NCBI GenBank assembly: GCA_031265995.1
Contig: JAISBW010000028.1
Location: forward strand, 1 to 53,839
Direction: 5' to 3'
Length of the DNA stretch: 53,839 bases
DNA from: Oscillospiraceae bacterium
GTDB taxonomy: Bacteria; Bacillota; Clostridia; Oscillospirales; Acutalibacteraceae
In this document: positions 18,125-27,174 of the stretch, piece after piece
Layout: each line of letters opens with the position of its first letter
Numbering within the stretch: the stretch's first letter is position 1
Made by a program: the position numbers and the translations under genes
The notes under the pieces: model-generated
The model's database searches: none
Told to the model about the DNA's origin: nothing
Seen by the model: only the letters and a program-made list of their open reading frames with translations

Positions 18125-19159
18125 TCAACCAATAATCGCATTCGAATTAAATTTAACAGGAGAACCAACTGTCTGAATCTCAATCTTTTCAAGTGTTTTC
18201 TTTTCTATTTCAGAAGCAATTTCAGAATTTTTCTTAAAAAACTCACGTACATTATCACGACCCTGACCTAATCTCGTTTCGCCGTAAGAAAACCATGCTC
18301 CGCTTTTCTGAACAACACCAGTCTTCACTGCTATATCCAAGAGCTCGCCATCACGCGAAATACCCTTGCCATAAAAAACATCAAACTCGGCTTCTTTAAA
18401 CGGCGGTGCAACCTTATTTTTAACGACCTTAGCGCGCGTACGCGAACCTATAACTTCGCTACTTGACTTAAGAGTTTCTATCCGCCTTATATCAATTCTA
18501 ACGGAAGCATAAAATTTGAGTGCCCGCCCACCCGGGGTAATCTCAGGACTGCCATAAATCACTCCCACCTTTTCTCTAAGCTGATTTATAAAAATAGCAA
18601 CGCAATTAGATTTTGATATCGCCCCTGCGAGTTTGCGCAAAGCCTGTGACATCAAACGTGCTTGTAAACCGACATGAGCGTCACCCATTTCGCCCTCGAT
18701 CTCCGCACGCGGAACCAAAGCGGCAACCGAGTCTATTACTATTACATCAACCGCACCAGACCGAGCTAGCGACTCGGTAATTTCGAGGGCTTGTTCGCCC
18801 GTATCAGGCTGGGAAACTAGCAAAGAATTAACGTCAACACCCAAAGCTGCGGCATAAACCGGATCAAGAGCGTGTTCGACATCTATAAAAGCCGCATTCC
18901 CGCCTCTACCTTGACCCTGCGCTATACAATGAAGCGCAAGCGTTGTTTTTCCGGAAGACTCAGGACCATAAACCTCGGTGATTCTCCCGCGAGGCAAACC
19001 GCCTATCCCGAGCGCTATATCCAAGGTCAACGAACCTGTGGAAATCGACTCTACGTTCATGTTTCTGTTTTCGCCCAAGCGCATAATTGCGCCCTTGCCG
19101 AACTGTTTCTCTATTTGAGAAAGAGCTGTCTCCAGTGCCTTATCTCTATCAAAATCCAA
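18125..19159 (-). CDS. recA: Recombinase A
   Basis: Strand-exchange ATPase for homologous recombination and SOS induction. Walker A is GPESSGKTT, with [20 protein letters not shown] and [17 protein letters not shown] (loop region) intact. 344 residues, normal length. TTG start with GGAGGG immediately upstream. Order is dapL, recA, pgsA; the usual cinA between pgsA and recA is missing. Confidence 0.98.
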   Translation of the reverse strand: MDFDRDKALETALSQIEKQFGKGAIMRLGENRNMNVESISTGSLTLDIALGIGGLPRGRITEVYGPESSGKTTLALHCIAQGQGRGGNAAFIDVEHALDPVYAAALGVDVNSLLVSQPDTGEQALEITESLARSGAVDVIVIDSVAALVPRAEIEGEMGDAHVGLQARLMSQALRKLAGAISKSNCVAIFINQLREKVGVIYGSPEITPGGRALKFYASVRIDIRRIETLKSSSEVIGSRTRAKVVKNKVAPPFKEAEFDVFYGKGISRDGELLDIAVKTGVVQKSGAWFSYGETRLGQGRDNVREFFKKNSEIASEIEKKTLEKIEIQTVGSPVKFNSNAIIG

Positions 19160-19237
19160 ATCTCCCTCCGAGCAACCTCACGCAGCCTAGCACATTGCCT
19201 CAGCCGCAACGAACATGAACCCAAAATTACATGAAAA

Positions 19238-20419
19238 TTAACTAAATACGCCCCCTATTATTCTAGCAGCTTCATTTATATCCTCTCTTTTTCCAAAAGT
19301 CGTAAACCTAAAATAACCCTCGCCATTTTTCCCGAACCCCGAACCCGGAACACCCACGACACCAAAGTTTTCCAGCAAATAATCGAAAAAATCCCAACTC
19401 TTTATATTTTCAGGGCACTTCATCCATATGTAAGGAGAATTCTCACCGCCAAAAAACCTAACTTTTGAATTCCTAAGAGTGCTGGAGGTTATTCTAGCAT
19501 TTTCTCTATAGTATGTCAACAGATTTTTGCATTGTAAATTCCCTTCGTTTGTAAGAACTGATTCAGCAGCTCGTTGAATTACATACGAAACGCCGTTAAA
19601 TTTCACCGAAATTCTCTTACCCCAAAGTTTATTGATAGAAACGCCTTCACGTACAAGCTCATGAGGGATTATCATATAAGCACATCTCATGCCTGTAAAC
19701 CCCGCCGACTTAGAAAACGAATTTATTTCAATCGCACAAGTTTTGCTGCCTTCAATTTCAAAAATACTATGCGGGAGCTTTTTTTCAGAAATAAACGCCT
19801 CATATGCGGCGTCAAAAAGGATAATCGAATCATTTGAATTGGCAAAATTGACCCATTTCTTGAGCATTTCCGCCGTATAAACTGACCCAGTGGGATTATT
19901 CGGCGAACATATATATATTATATCGGCGGCATATCTATCCTCAGGAAGAGGTAAAAATTCATTTTCTTCATTTGCGTTCAAATAAACGATCTGTCTCCCA
20001 TCCATAATATTTGAATCGGAGTAAACAGGATAAACAGGATCAGGCACTAAACAAACATTTTCTAGGGAAAAAATGTCAAGGATTCCAGAAATATCCGATT
20101 TCGCTCCATCGCTTACAAATATCTCATCAGTTTTAATTTTTACACTGCGAGAATAATATTTTTCAGCTATTTTTTCTCTAAGAAATTCATAGCCTCCGTC
20201 TGGACCATATCCTTTGAAAGTTTCAGCTCTTCCCATTCCAATTGTCGCATTATTTGCAGCATCAACGGCACATTTACAAATTGGAAGAGTAACATCGCCA
20301 ATTCCTAAATTAATAATTTTTTTTCCAGGATTTTTAAGAATAAAATCATTAACTTTTTTTTTAACGGTTTTGAACAAATAGTTATCTTTTAAGTTAAGGT
20401 AATTCGAATTGATTTTCAC
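19238..20419 (-). CDS. dapL: LL-diaminopimelate aminotransferase
   Basis: PLP enzyme that converts tetrahydrodipicolinate directly to LL-DAP for lysine and peptidoglycan synthesis. Family segments: INSNYLNLKDNYLFKTV, NLGIGDVTLPI, GYGPDGGYEFLREKIA, and the PLP lysine in EINSFSKSAGFTGMR. I chose the GTG at 20419 because GGGGGGT lies about 6 nt upstream; the TTG 15 nt earlier overlaps that site. 393 residues. The DapL pathway is common in anaerobic clostridia. Confidence 0.95.
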   Translation of the reverse strand: MKINSNYLNLKDNYLFKTVKKKVNDFILKNPGKKIINLGIGDVTLPICKCAVDAANNATIGMGRAETFKGYGPDGGYEFLREKIAEKYYSRSVKIKTDEIFVSDGAKSDISGILDIFSLENVCLVPDPVYPVYSDSNIMDGRQIVYLNANEENEFLPLPEDRYAADIIYICSPNNPTGSVYTAEMLKKWVNFANSNDSIILFDAAYEAFISEKKLPHSIFEIEGSKTCAIEINSFSKSAGFTGMRCAYMIIPHELVREGVSINKLWGKRISVKFNGVSYVIQRAAESVLTNEGNLQCKNLLTYYRENARITSSTLRNSKVRFFGGENSPYIWMKCPENIKSWDFFDYLLENFGVVGVPGSGFGKNGEGYFRFTTFGKREDINEAARIIGGVFS

Positions 20420-20531
20420 TGTTCTACCCCCCAAGCAGGTTTCAAAACAAGCTTATTTTATATTTTTTCTTATTTTTATGCAAATTAAAAGAAGACTTAT
20501 TTTATAATTTATTCATGTAGCATTTTTATAT

Positions 20532-21131
20532 TTATCTTGTAACTAATCTAACATTTTCTTTTTCTATTCCTGATAATTCAGTAACCACACTACAAATCAC
20601 ATCAATGTCTCTTCTTTCCAAATTGTTTTTATCTACTATTACTGAGCATTTATTTTCTTGAATCATAGCTATACAATTTTCAATAAAATTTTCGGTTTCG
20701 TTTTTTTGGCCCATTTTTGCTAATATCATAACTTCTATATCCACCTCTTGGCGCTTGTTTTCCGCTAAATTTAATATTTTTTTAGAAACATTTTCTTTAA
20801 CTTTATCGCTTATATTTGGATCCATTATGATTTTTTTCAAATCATCCATTGTGTTTTTATGTACTTCTTCTCGTTTTGAACGACTGTCTTCATAAAAATT
20901 TTTTATTACTGCTTTTTCCGAAACAGGGCCTTTTTCTATGTCTTGCCCATTTACATGTCCGTTTACATATCTTGCCTCACCGAAAGTTTTAGAAGCAGGC
21001 TTGGTTTGATCTCCAAAATTTATAAAATCTTTTTTGGGCGAAAATTGCCAGTTGAGGAAAACAGCTGTCCCTAAAGCGATCGCTAGTGATGCAAGCACGA
21101 CTTGTCTTCTTTGAATTTTAATGGGTTTCAT
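20532..21131 (-). CDS. spoIIIAH: Stage III sporulation protein AH
   Basis: 199-residue mother-cell membrane protein that forms the feeding-tube channel with SpoIIQ across the engulfed septum. One N-terminal helix (VLASLAIALGTAVFLNW) precedes a C-terminal YscJ/FliF-like domain (SVIVDKNNLERRDIDVICSV). The ATG at 21131 (MKPIKIQRRQ) has AGGAG upstream. It follows spoIIIAG in the same direction. Confidence 0.93.
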   Translation of the reverse strand: MKPIKIQRRQVVLASLAIALGTAVFLNWQFSPKKDFINFGDQTKPASKTFGEARYVNGHVNGQDIEKGPVSEKAVIKNFYEDSRSKREEVHKNTMDDLKKIIMDPNISDKVKENVSKKILNLAENKRQEVDIEVMILAKMGQKNETENFIENCIAMIQENKCSVIVDKNNLERRDIDVICSVVTELSGIEKENVRLVTR

Positions 21132-21156
21132 AAAAACTCTCCTTATTTTAAAATAA

Positions 21157-21729
21157 TTATCTTGTAACACAAATTCTATTTTCTCTTATGTCCAGTGCAA
21201 CCGATACAGCCTCGATAATCTTTCTGCGCACGCTTGGAATACCAGCCCCTTCACAAACAATTACCGCTCCTTTTGTCTTTGGATGAATTCTTGTTATTTC
21301 CAGCGGTCGTTCGGATCCATCGGGATTTTTAGCAGTTATATATTTATTTTCAGAATCCCCGCTTTTTGTTTTATGTAAGATTGTATCATCATTCAATTTT
21401 TCTTTTACACATTGCCTATTTTCTCTTTTTTCTGTTGCGTATATTATTTCTGTCTCATTTTCAAACGTTATCATAGCCTTCGTTTTTCCTGCACCCTCAA
21501 TTTTTGAAACTATATTTTCAATATCAACTTGAATTCTTTTATCATAATTTTCCGAATTTTTAACATTTTTTATCGAAAATTCGTTTTGGCGTTTCGAAAA
21601 AAAACCGGGGATAAGCATTAAAATTATACCTGATATGGCAAGAATTGCTATTTTTTTCTTTTCGTTCAGAAAATACTTTAAATATTTAGATATTTTTTTA
21701 AGTTCTAGTATTTTCAACTCTATTTTCAA
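21157..21729 (-). CDS. spoIIIAG: Stage III sporulation protein AG
   Basis: 190-residue SpoIIIAG, which builds a large ring in the channel between mother cell and forespore. One N-terminal helix (IAILAISGIILMLIPGFF) precedes the ring-building domain, with KTKGAVIVCEGAGIPSVRRK and the end SVALDIRENRICVTR typical of the family. The TTG start at 21729 overlaps the last 32 nt of spoIIIAF, so the two are translationally coupled. Confidence 0.93.
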   Translation of the reverse strand: MKIELKILELKKISKYLKYFLNEKKKIAILAISGIILMLIPGFFSKRQNEFSIKNVKNSENYDKRIQVDIENIVSKIEGAGKTKAMITFENETEIIYATEKRENRQCVKEKLNDDTILHKTKSGDSENKYITAKNPDGSERPLEITRIHPKTKGAVIVCEGAGIPSVRRKIIEAVSVALDIRENRICVTR

Positions 21730-22147
21730 ACCTCACTTTAACTTTAAACTCGTCCTCTATCTTTTTACGGATTTTTTCGGCGTTTTCCTGCTCGGATAAG
21801 AGAAGCATTTTGCAAATGACCGTTTGATCATCGTTTTCATCAATACATATGTCTAAAATTTTAGCTTTATCACCTATTTTTTTTTCTATAAGCCTTTTAA
21901 CATTAGCTTTAACAATTTTTTCAATTTTTAAATTAGTTTGAGTTTTAAATTTTTCACTAGTGTTTAAATTCGGAACAATTTCATTGAATTTTATTTTTTT
22001 AAGTGGGCTTAATATACATAAAACTAAAAATATATTCAAAATTATACGAAAAATTTTTTGTTTGTTAACGGGCAAAAAAAAATCAGTGACCGAACATATA
22101 AGAGCCGCAACAATAAGGGAAAATATCCATATTTTTAGATTTTGCAT
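21698..22147 (-). CDS. spoIIIAF: Stage III sporulation protein AF
   Basis: 149 residues with two N-terminal helices (about 6-25 and 31-47, LPVNKQKIFRIILNIFLVL between them) and a soluble C-terminal part with VICKMLLLSEQENAEKIRKK. It is first in the visible gene group. The spoIIIAA-AE genes that normally precede it are not here: the upstream side holds a family A repeat and a divergent glycosyltransferase, so the operon has been split. Confidence 0.88.
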   Translation of the reverse strand: MQNLKIWIFSLIVAALICSVTDFFLPVNKQKIFRIILNIFLVLCILSPLKKIKFNEIVPNLNTSEKFKTQTNLKIEKIVKANVKRLIEKKIGDKAKILDICIDENDDQTVICKMLLLSEQENAEKIRKKIEDEFKVKVRFENRVENTRT

Positions 22148-22241
22148 TTTTTACTTCTATTTTTTATTTTTTTAGATTTTCACACAGTCAAAGTCTTAAT
22201 TAGTTTTACTAAAATTTATGAAAGAATATTCCTCATTTTTT

Positions 22242-22405
22242 AGAACCTGTATTCAAAAGGGCAAATTCCAAATTTTTGAAGAATTTTTCTTCTAAAATGA
22301 GGAAAAAAGCGCAATGAATACTTTATGTATTCTGAGCATTTTTGACAAAATTTTGAAAAAAATTATTGAAAATTGAGTATTTTGATCCTTTTGAATACAG
22401 GTTCT
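22242..22405. repeat. Palindromic repeat, family A (complete copy)
   Basis: 164 bp bounded by perfect terminal inverted repeats AGAACCTGTATTCAAAAGG and CCTTTTGAATACAGGTTCT. A small hairpin, GAATAC / GTATTC, lies in the middle, so the whole element can fold as one long imperfect hairpin. Further copies lie at 27.0, 29.2, 30.5, 37.2, 39.7 and 53.5 kb. Confidence 0.9.
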
Positions 22406-22406
22406 T

Positions 22407-22440
22407 AGAGCCTGTATTCAAAGACTATGAAACAGGCTCT
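22407..22440. repeat. Mini-palindrome joining a family A and a family B tip
   Basis: Left end AGAGCCTGTATTCAAAG has the family A tip. The right end CTATGAAACAGGCTCT has the family B tip. The body is absent. Confidence 0.6.
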
Positions 22441-22442
22441 AA

Positions 22443-22471
22443 TTGCCGCAAGGATAAATTTTTGGTATAAT
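22443..22471 (+). promoter_or_regulatory. Promoter of the glycosyltransferase gene
   Basis: TTGCCG, 17-nt spacer, TATAAT, with TGG immediately before the -10 (extended -10). About 90 nt upstream of the preferred ATG at 22564. Confidence 0.7.
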
Positions 22472-22563
22472 CTATGGATGCTTGCGGTTTTTATAAACCG
22501 ACGAGGGTTGGTTGGTATGTTTTTTTAAGGTTTTGCAGTTTTGTTAGTGAGGTTCGCATAGTT

Positions 22564-23532
22564 ATGGAAGAAACAAAAGAAAATAGGGCTATAAGTCTGA
22601 TTATCCCTGTTTATAATGTCGAAAAATATTTAAGAAGAACGCTTGTTTCTGTAGAAAATCAAACTTTTAAAGATATAGAAGTTATAATTGTAAACGACGG
22701 CTCAACGGATGGAAGCTCAAAGATTATTGGTGAATTTGCCGAAAAGAATTCAAATTTTATTGTTTTAAATCAAAAAAATAAGGGTCTTTCTCAAGCAAGA
22801 AACGCAGGATTAAAGGTAAGTTCAGGCGATTACGTGGCTTTTTTGGATAGCGATGATTTTTTGGAACCTGATTATCTTAAAAAACTTTATTCAACGGCGC
22901 TCAAAAACAGTGCGGATATTGTTTGTTGCAACTTTTATTTTTATTATCCGCGTGTAAAAATGCGTATTTTTTGTCCTCTCACGACAATTCCCGGGGTTTA
23001 TTCCGGCGAACACGCTCTTAAAAAGATAATATCTTGTATCGGTACGTTTACGTTTGCTTGGAACAAACTTTTTAAAAGAGAGCTTTTTACAAAATATAAA
23101 ATCGAATTTTACGACATGTATTTCGAAGATATCGCAACGTCTCCGCAGTTGTTTTTCTATGCAAAAAGAGTGGTGTTTGTTACTGATGTTCTTTATAATT
23201 ATGTTATGAGAAATAACAGTATTTTGCATACGATGAATGCAAAAAAGATAAACGATTTTGTAAAAACAATTGGTGTAGTACGCAATTTTTGTGAAAAAAA
23301 AGGTATATACAAAAAATGCCGCCGAAGAATGAGGGCGCATTCCAAGAGAATTAGTTTTTTGATTTTATACGATCTTTTTATGATGCATTTTAAATCCGCA
23401 AATTTTGACAAATTTTTATATAACGCTCGTGCTATAAGCAAATCTATCAAGCATTTTGTTTCGGATGATTATAAACCTGGAGATGAAAATTGTCCGGATC
23501 CAATTTTTCCAGTGAAAAGTCCAGAAGAATAA
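22564..23532 (+). CDS. Family 2 glycosyltransferase
   Basis: 322-residue GT-A enzyme that transfers a sugar from a nucleotide donor. Signature: SLIIPVYNVEKYLRRTLVSV, EVIIVNDGSTDGSS and the DXD-type VAFLDSDDF. No membrane helix is obvious, so it is probably a peripheral enzyme making cell-surface glycans. The start at 22564 has GAGG upstream; a longer frame from 22474 would begin almost at the transcription start and is unlikely. A flippase-like membrane protein follows 7 nt later, and a second enzyme of this family is at 44.5 kb. Confidence 0.88.
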   Translation: MEETKENRAISLIIPVYNVEKYLRRTLVSVENQTFKDIEVIIVNDGSTDGSSKIIGEFAEKNSNFIVLNQKNKGLSQARNAGLKVSSGDYVAFLDSDDFLEPDYLKKLYSTALKNSADIVCCNFYFYYPRVKMRIFCPLTTIPGVYSGEHALKKIISCIGTFTFAWNKLFKRELFTKYKIEFYDMYFEDIATSPQLFFYAKRVVFVTDVLYNYVMRNNSILHTMNAKKINDFVKTIGVVRNFCEKKGIYKKCRRRMRAHSKRISFLILYDLFMMHFKSANFDKFLYNARAISKSIKHFVSDDYKPGDENCPDPIFPVKSPEE

Positions 23533-23539
23533 ATTTAGG

Positions 23540-24550
23540 ATGTTGGTGTTTATGTACAAAGAAAAATTAAAATTTTTTTTTATGAAAGTGTTTCCGTTAT
23601 TGATTTCGTTTGGGATTCTTTTATTTTTTTGCATTTCAGAAAATAATTTTGTCACTTTAGTGAAAATTTTCCCCAAACTTAATTTTTTTTATTTTATTTG
23701 TTCGGTATTTTCTATGGTATTTTACTGGCTGTGCGACTCTGCAGTGCTTTCAAGAATATTTCAGGGGACGTATAATTCATTTTATGATTATATTAAACTT
23801 ACCATGAGAAGCCAGTTTTATAACTCAATAACTCCTTTTAATTCCGGTGGACAACCTTCTCAAGTAATGCGCCTTTCTAAGACCGGAATGTCAGCAGGGA
23901 AGGCGATCTCTAAGCTTGCGCAGAAATTTTTTGTGTATCAATTATGCTGCGTGGCTATTTCACTTTTTTTTATCATGTTAAAAAGCGATAGTTTTAAAGG
24001 AAAAATGATAGGTTTTTCTTTTTTGATTACAGTCGGTGTGATAATGCAGTGCGCCGGACTTTTATCTATAATTTTATTTTATCTTAACAAAGAAAGGGTA
24101 ATGAAAATTGTTTTTTGGGCAAGCAGATTTCTTCAGAAAATAAGGTTAATAAAAAATGCTGAAAAAATTAATTCCAAAATAGAAAACCAGCTTACTTTTT
24201 TAATTGAAAATGACTTTTCAATCAACTGCGGTATTTCGATTTTTGTTTATTCGTTTTTGCAGAATATTTTTCTCTATTCCGTACCCTTTTTTATCGCCAA
24301 GGCTTTCGGACTTTCAGGATTTCCAGTTTTAGATATGCTGGCGGCGCAAGTTTTCATAACTTTAATTTCATCGGTTAGTCCTCTTCCTGGAGCCGCCGGA
24401 ACTGCGGAGGGCGGTTTTTTACTCATTTTAGGAGATTTTTTTGTCCATTCAGATATTGCTCCCGCAATGATCCTTTGCCGTTTAGTTAACTATTATTTGA
24501 GCATGATTTTGGGATTTATTTTAACTTTTAAAGATTTTAAATCAATATAA
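23540..24550 (+). CDS. Integral membrane flippase-like protein (YbhN/UPF0104, MprF N-domain family)
   Basis: 336 residues with about eight membrane helices. The segments NSGGQPSQVMRLSKTGMS and LISSVSPLPGAAGTAEGGFL are typical of the lysylphosphatidylglycerol synthase transmembrane-region superfamily, whose MprF members flip modified lipids. The catalytic synthase domain of MprF is absent. It is tightly linked to the preceding glycosyltransferase, so lipid-linked glycan transport is a reasonable inference. The ATG at 23552 is an alternative start. Confidence 0.8.
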   Translation: MLVFMYKEKLKFFFMKVFPLLISFGILLFFCISENNFVTLVKIFPKLNFFYFICSVFSMVFYWLCDSAVLSRIFQGTYNSFYDYIKLTMRSQFYNSITPFNSGGQPSQVMRLSKTGMSAGKAISKLAQKFFVYQLCCVAISLFFIMLKSDSFKGKMIGFSFLITVGVIMQCAGLLSIILFYLNKERVMKIVFWASRFLQKIRLIKNAEKINSKIENQLTFLIENDFSINCGISIFVYSFLQNIFLYSVPFFIAKAFGLSGFPVLDMLAAQVFITLISSVSPLPGAAGTAEGGFLLILGDFFVHSDIAPAMILCRLVNYYLSMILGFILTFKDFKSI

Positions 24551-24586
24551 ATTTGTGTTTATAAACAATTTTAAAGGAAGTTAGTT

Positions 24587-25057
24587 TTGAAAAAAGTAAA
24601 AATTTTTACCGATGGCGCTTGCAGCGGGAATCCCGGACCTGGAGGGTGGGCGGCAATTTTGAAGTTTGATGATTTTGAAAAAAAAATTTGCGGGTCGGAA
24701 GTAAAAACTACTAATAATCGTATGGAGCTTACTGCGATTATTAAGGCACTTGAAATCCTTGAAGAACCACATTATATAGACGCTTACAGCGATTCACGGT
24801 ACATTGTTGACGCTGTAAATAAAGGCTGGGCTAAAAAATGGCGTGCTAATAATTGGATGAGAGATAAAAAAAATCCCGCCTTAAATTCAGATTTATGGGA
24901 GAGACTGCTTGATTTAATTTCAAAGCACAAATTTAATTTAAATTGGGTTCACGGTCATAGCGGGCATCCTGAAAATGAAGAATGTGACAAAATGGCGGTT
25001 GATTCATGGAAAAAGTTAAGAACCTGTTCTGGTAAGGGATTTTATCATGAATCATGA
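24587..25057 (+). CDS. rnhA: Ribonuclease HI
   Basis: Cleaves RNA in RNA-DNA hybrids. The catalytic set is visible: Asp in FTDGACSGNPGPGGW, Glu in NNRMELTAI, Asp in AYSDSRYIVD and the late Asp in ECDKMAVD. TTG start with GGAAG upstream. The C-terminal residues LRTCSGKGFYHES are partly encoded by a repeat tip (AAGAACCTGTTCT at about 25018) and reach 11 nt into mnmG, so the tail was probably rewritten by repeat insertion. Confidence 0.95.
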   Translation: MKKVKIFTDGACSGNPGPGGWAAILKFDDFEKKICGSEVKTTNNRMELTAIIKALEILEEPHYIDAYSDSRYIVDAVNKGWAKKWRANNWMRDKKNPALNSDLWERLLDLISKHKFNLNWVHGHSGHPENEECDKMAVDSWKKLRTCSGKGFYHES

Positions 25058-26927
25058 TTATGAAGTCGCGGTCATAGGGGCGGGGCATGCAGGAATAGAG
25101 GCCGCGCTTGCTTCATCAAGACTGGGTAGTAAGACTGTGGTATTTTCGATAAATTTGGATTCCGTAGGTAACTGCCCGTGCAGTCCTTCGATTGGCGGTA
25201 CCGCAAAAGGCACTTTGGTTCGTGAAATCGATGCAATTGGCGGAGAAATGGCGAAAGCGGCTGATGAATGTTTTTTGCACAGCAGAATTTTAAATACAGG
25301 AAAAGGCGCGGCCGTTCAATCAATTCGCGCACAAATTGACAGAGAAAAATATAAGTGCCGCATGAAACACAAACTTGAAACCCAAGAAAACCTCCATTTA
25401 AAGCAAGCTGAAATTATAAGTTTAGAGCGTTTAAATGAACTTTGGGTTATAAAAACACGTATAGGAACAATTTATAAATCAAAATGCGTAATACTTGCTT
25501 CGGGCACATATCTTCGCGGCCGGGTTCATATAGGTGAAGTTAATTATGAAAGTGGTCCGGACGGGGTTTTTCCTTCGAATTTTCTTACAAATTCTCTTGA
25601 AAAACTTAGAATACCTATAAAAAGATTTAAAACAGGAACTCCGGCAAGAATTCTTAAATCAAGCATAGATTTTTCCGCTCTTGAAATACAAAAAGGAGAC
25701 GAAATTGTCACGCCTTTTTCTTATGACAGCGAAAATATCGGAAAAAACAAAATTATTTGTCATATTGCCAGAACAAATAATAAAATCAAGGAAATAATTC
25801 TTAAAAATATACACAGGTCCCCGATGTATAAAGGAGAAATAAATGGAATAGGACCCAGATATTGTCCAAGTATTGAAGACAAAGTAATGAGATTTATCGA
25901 TAAAGAAAGTCATCAGATTTTTGTCGAGCCTTGCGGGGTGAATACTGAGGAAATTTATCTTCACGGGATGTCTTCGAGTATGCCTCAGGACGTTCAAACG
26001 CAAATTTATAGAACGGTCGAAGGGTTTGAAAATGCCGTGATAATGCGTTTTGCATACGCGATTGAATATGACATAATCGATCCTTTTTGCATAAATCCTA
26101 CGCTCGAATTTAAATTTTTGGATGGTCTTTACAGCGCAGGTCAGGTTAACGGTACTTCTGGGTATGAAGAGGCCGCGGCTCAAGGCCTGGTCGCGGGAAT
26201 TAACGCGGCGCTCAGATGCCATAATAAAGAACAAATTGTATTAAGCCGTTCAAATTCTTACATAGGCACACTTATTGACGATTTAGTGATAAAAGGGGTT
26301 GACGATCCATATCGAATGTTGACTTCGCGTTCTGAATACAGGCTTTTTTTAAGAATAGATAATGCAGATGAACGTTTAATGCCTATCGGTCGAAAGATAG
26401 GATTGATAAATGATTTTTCTTGGTCAAAATTTGAATTAAGAATGGAACAAAAAAATAAAGAATTAACCAGATTAAAAAATACTTCTATTAAACCGACTTA
26501 TGAATCAAATAAAATTTTTTCGGATTTAAATATTTCTTGCAAATCTATAAATGCGGAATGTTTATTAAAATACCCTGATGTAACTTATGGGATGATAAAA
26601 AAAATAGATAAAAATTCTCCGAATTTATCTAAGGATATAGTTAATCGTGTTGAGATTGAAGTAAAATATGAAGGTTATATAAAACGTCAAGTTAAACAAA
26701 TAGAAAAAACAAAAAAAATGGAAAAAAATGTCTTGCCGAAAAACATAGATTATTTTAAAATCAAAAATTTAAGCCTTGAAGCAAGAGAAAAATTAACAAA
26801 AACCAATCCTTTAAATTTAGGTCAAGCATCGCGAATTTCCGGAGTCACACCTGCAGATATATCGGTTTTAATGATATGGATTGAAAAAAATCGGCAGAAG
26901 CAAAAAATCCAAGACCTGTCCTCATAA
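25047..26927 (+). CDS. mnmG: tRNA uridine-5-carboxymethylaminomethyl modification enzyme MnmG
   Basis: FAD enzyme that, with MnmE, modifies wobble U34. The dinucleotide-binding motif VIGAGHAGIEAALASSRLG is at the N-terminus, with GNCPCSPSIGGTAKGTLVREIDA... (family segment, residues about 41-60) and GLYSAGQVNGTSGYEEAAAQG for FAD contact. 626 residues, normal length. It overlaps rnhA by 11 nt and is followed by rsmG after a nested repeat. The last residues (QDLSS) are encoded by a family B tip. Confidence 0.97.
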   Translation: MNHDYEVAVIGAGHAGIEAALASSRLGSKTVVFSINLDSVGNCPCSPSIGGTAKGTLVREIDAIGGEMAKAADECFLHSRILNTGKGAAVQSIRAQIDREKYKCRMKHKLETQENLHLKQAEIISLERLNELWVIKTRIGTIYKSKCVILASGTYLRGRVHIGEVNYESGPDGVFPSNFLTNSLEKLRIPIKRFKTGTPARILKSSIDFSALEIQKGDEIVTPFSYDSENIGKNKIICHIARTNNKIKEIILKNIHRSPMYKGEINGIGPRYCPSIEDKVMRFIDKESHQIFVEPCGVNTEEIYLHGMSSSMPQDVQTQIYRTVEGFENAVIMRFAYAIEYDIIDPFCINPTLEFKFLDGLYSAGQVNGTSGYEEAAAQGLVAGINAALRCHNKEQIVLSRSNSYIGTLIDDLVIKGVDDPYRMLTSRSEYRLFLRIDNADERLMPIGRKIGLINDFSWSKFELRMEQKNKELTRLKNTSIKPTYESNKIFSDLNISCKSINAECLLKYPDVTYGMIKKIDKNSPNLSKDIVNRVEIEVKYEGYIKRQVKQIEKTKKMEKNVLPKNIDYFKIKNLSLEAREKLTKTNPLNLGQASRISGVTPADISVLMIWIEKNRQKQKIQDLSS

Positions 26928-27172
26928 TCTGTAAGAACAGATTTTTAATAAAAATTATTCAAAATTTTCTTTAAAACTGAGAATCTGTATTCAAAAGGGC
27001 AAATTCCAAATTTTTGAAGAATTTTTCTTCAGTAATAGTAAAAAAAGTCAATGAATACTTTATGTATTATGATCATTTTTAACAAAATTTTGAAAAAAAT
27101 TATTGAAAATTGGGTATTTTGATCCTTTTGAATACAGGTTCTGACACTCCAAATCCATAGAAACGGGTTCTA
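26912..27172. repeat. Family B repeat split by an inserted family A repeat
   Basis: Positions 26912-26979 carry the family B left part and the core ATTCAAAATTTTCTTTAAAA. Positions 27143-27172 carry the family B right end (ATCCATAGAAACGGGTTCT). Between them is a complete family A element. Removing it rejoins a normal family B copy like that at 11.6 kb. Confidence 0.75.
26980..27142. repeat. Palindromic repeat, family A, nested in family B
   Basis: Starts AGAATCTGTATTCAAAAGG and ends CCTTTTGAATACAGGTTCT. The central GAATAC / GTATT hairpin is kept. Confidence 0.85.
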
Positions 27173-27174
27173 AA

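Noticed and set aside
22474-22563. Longer N-terminus for the first glycosyltransferase
   Set aside because: That start would lie at the transcription start of the promoter at 22443-22471, and the added residues are not family-like.
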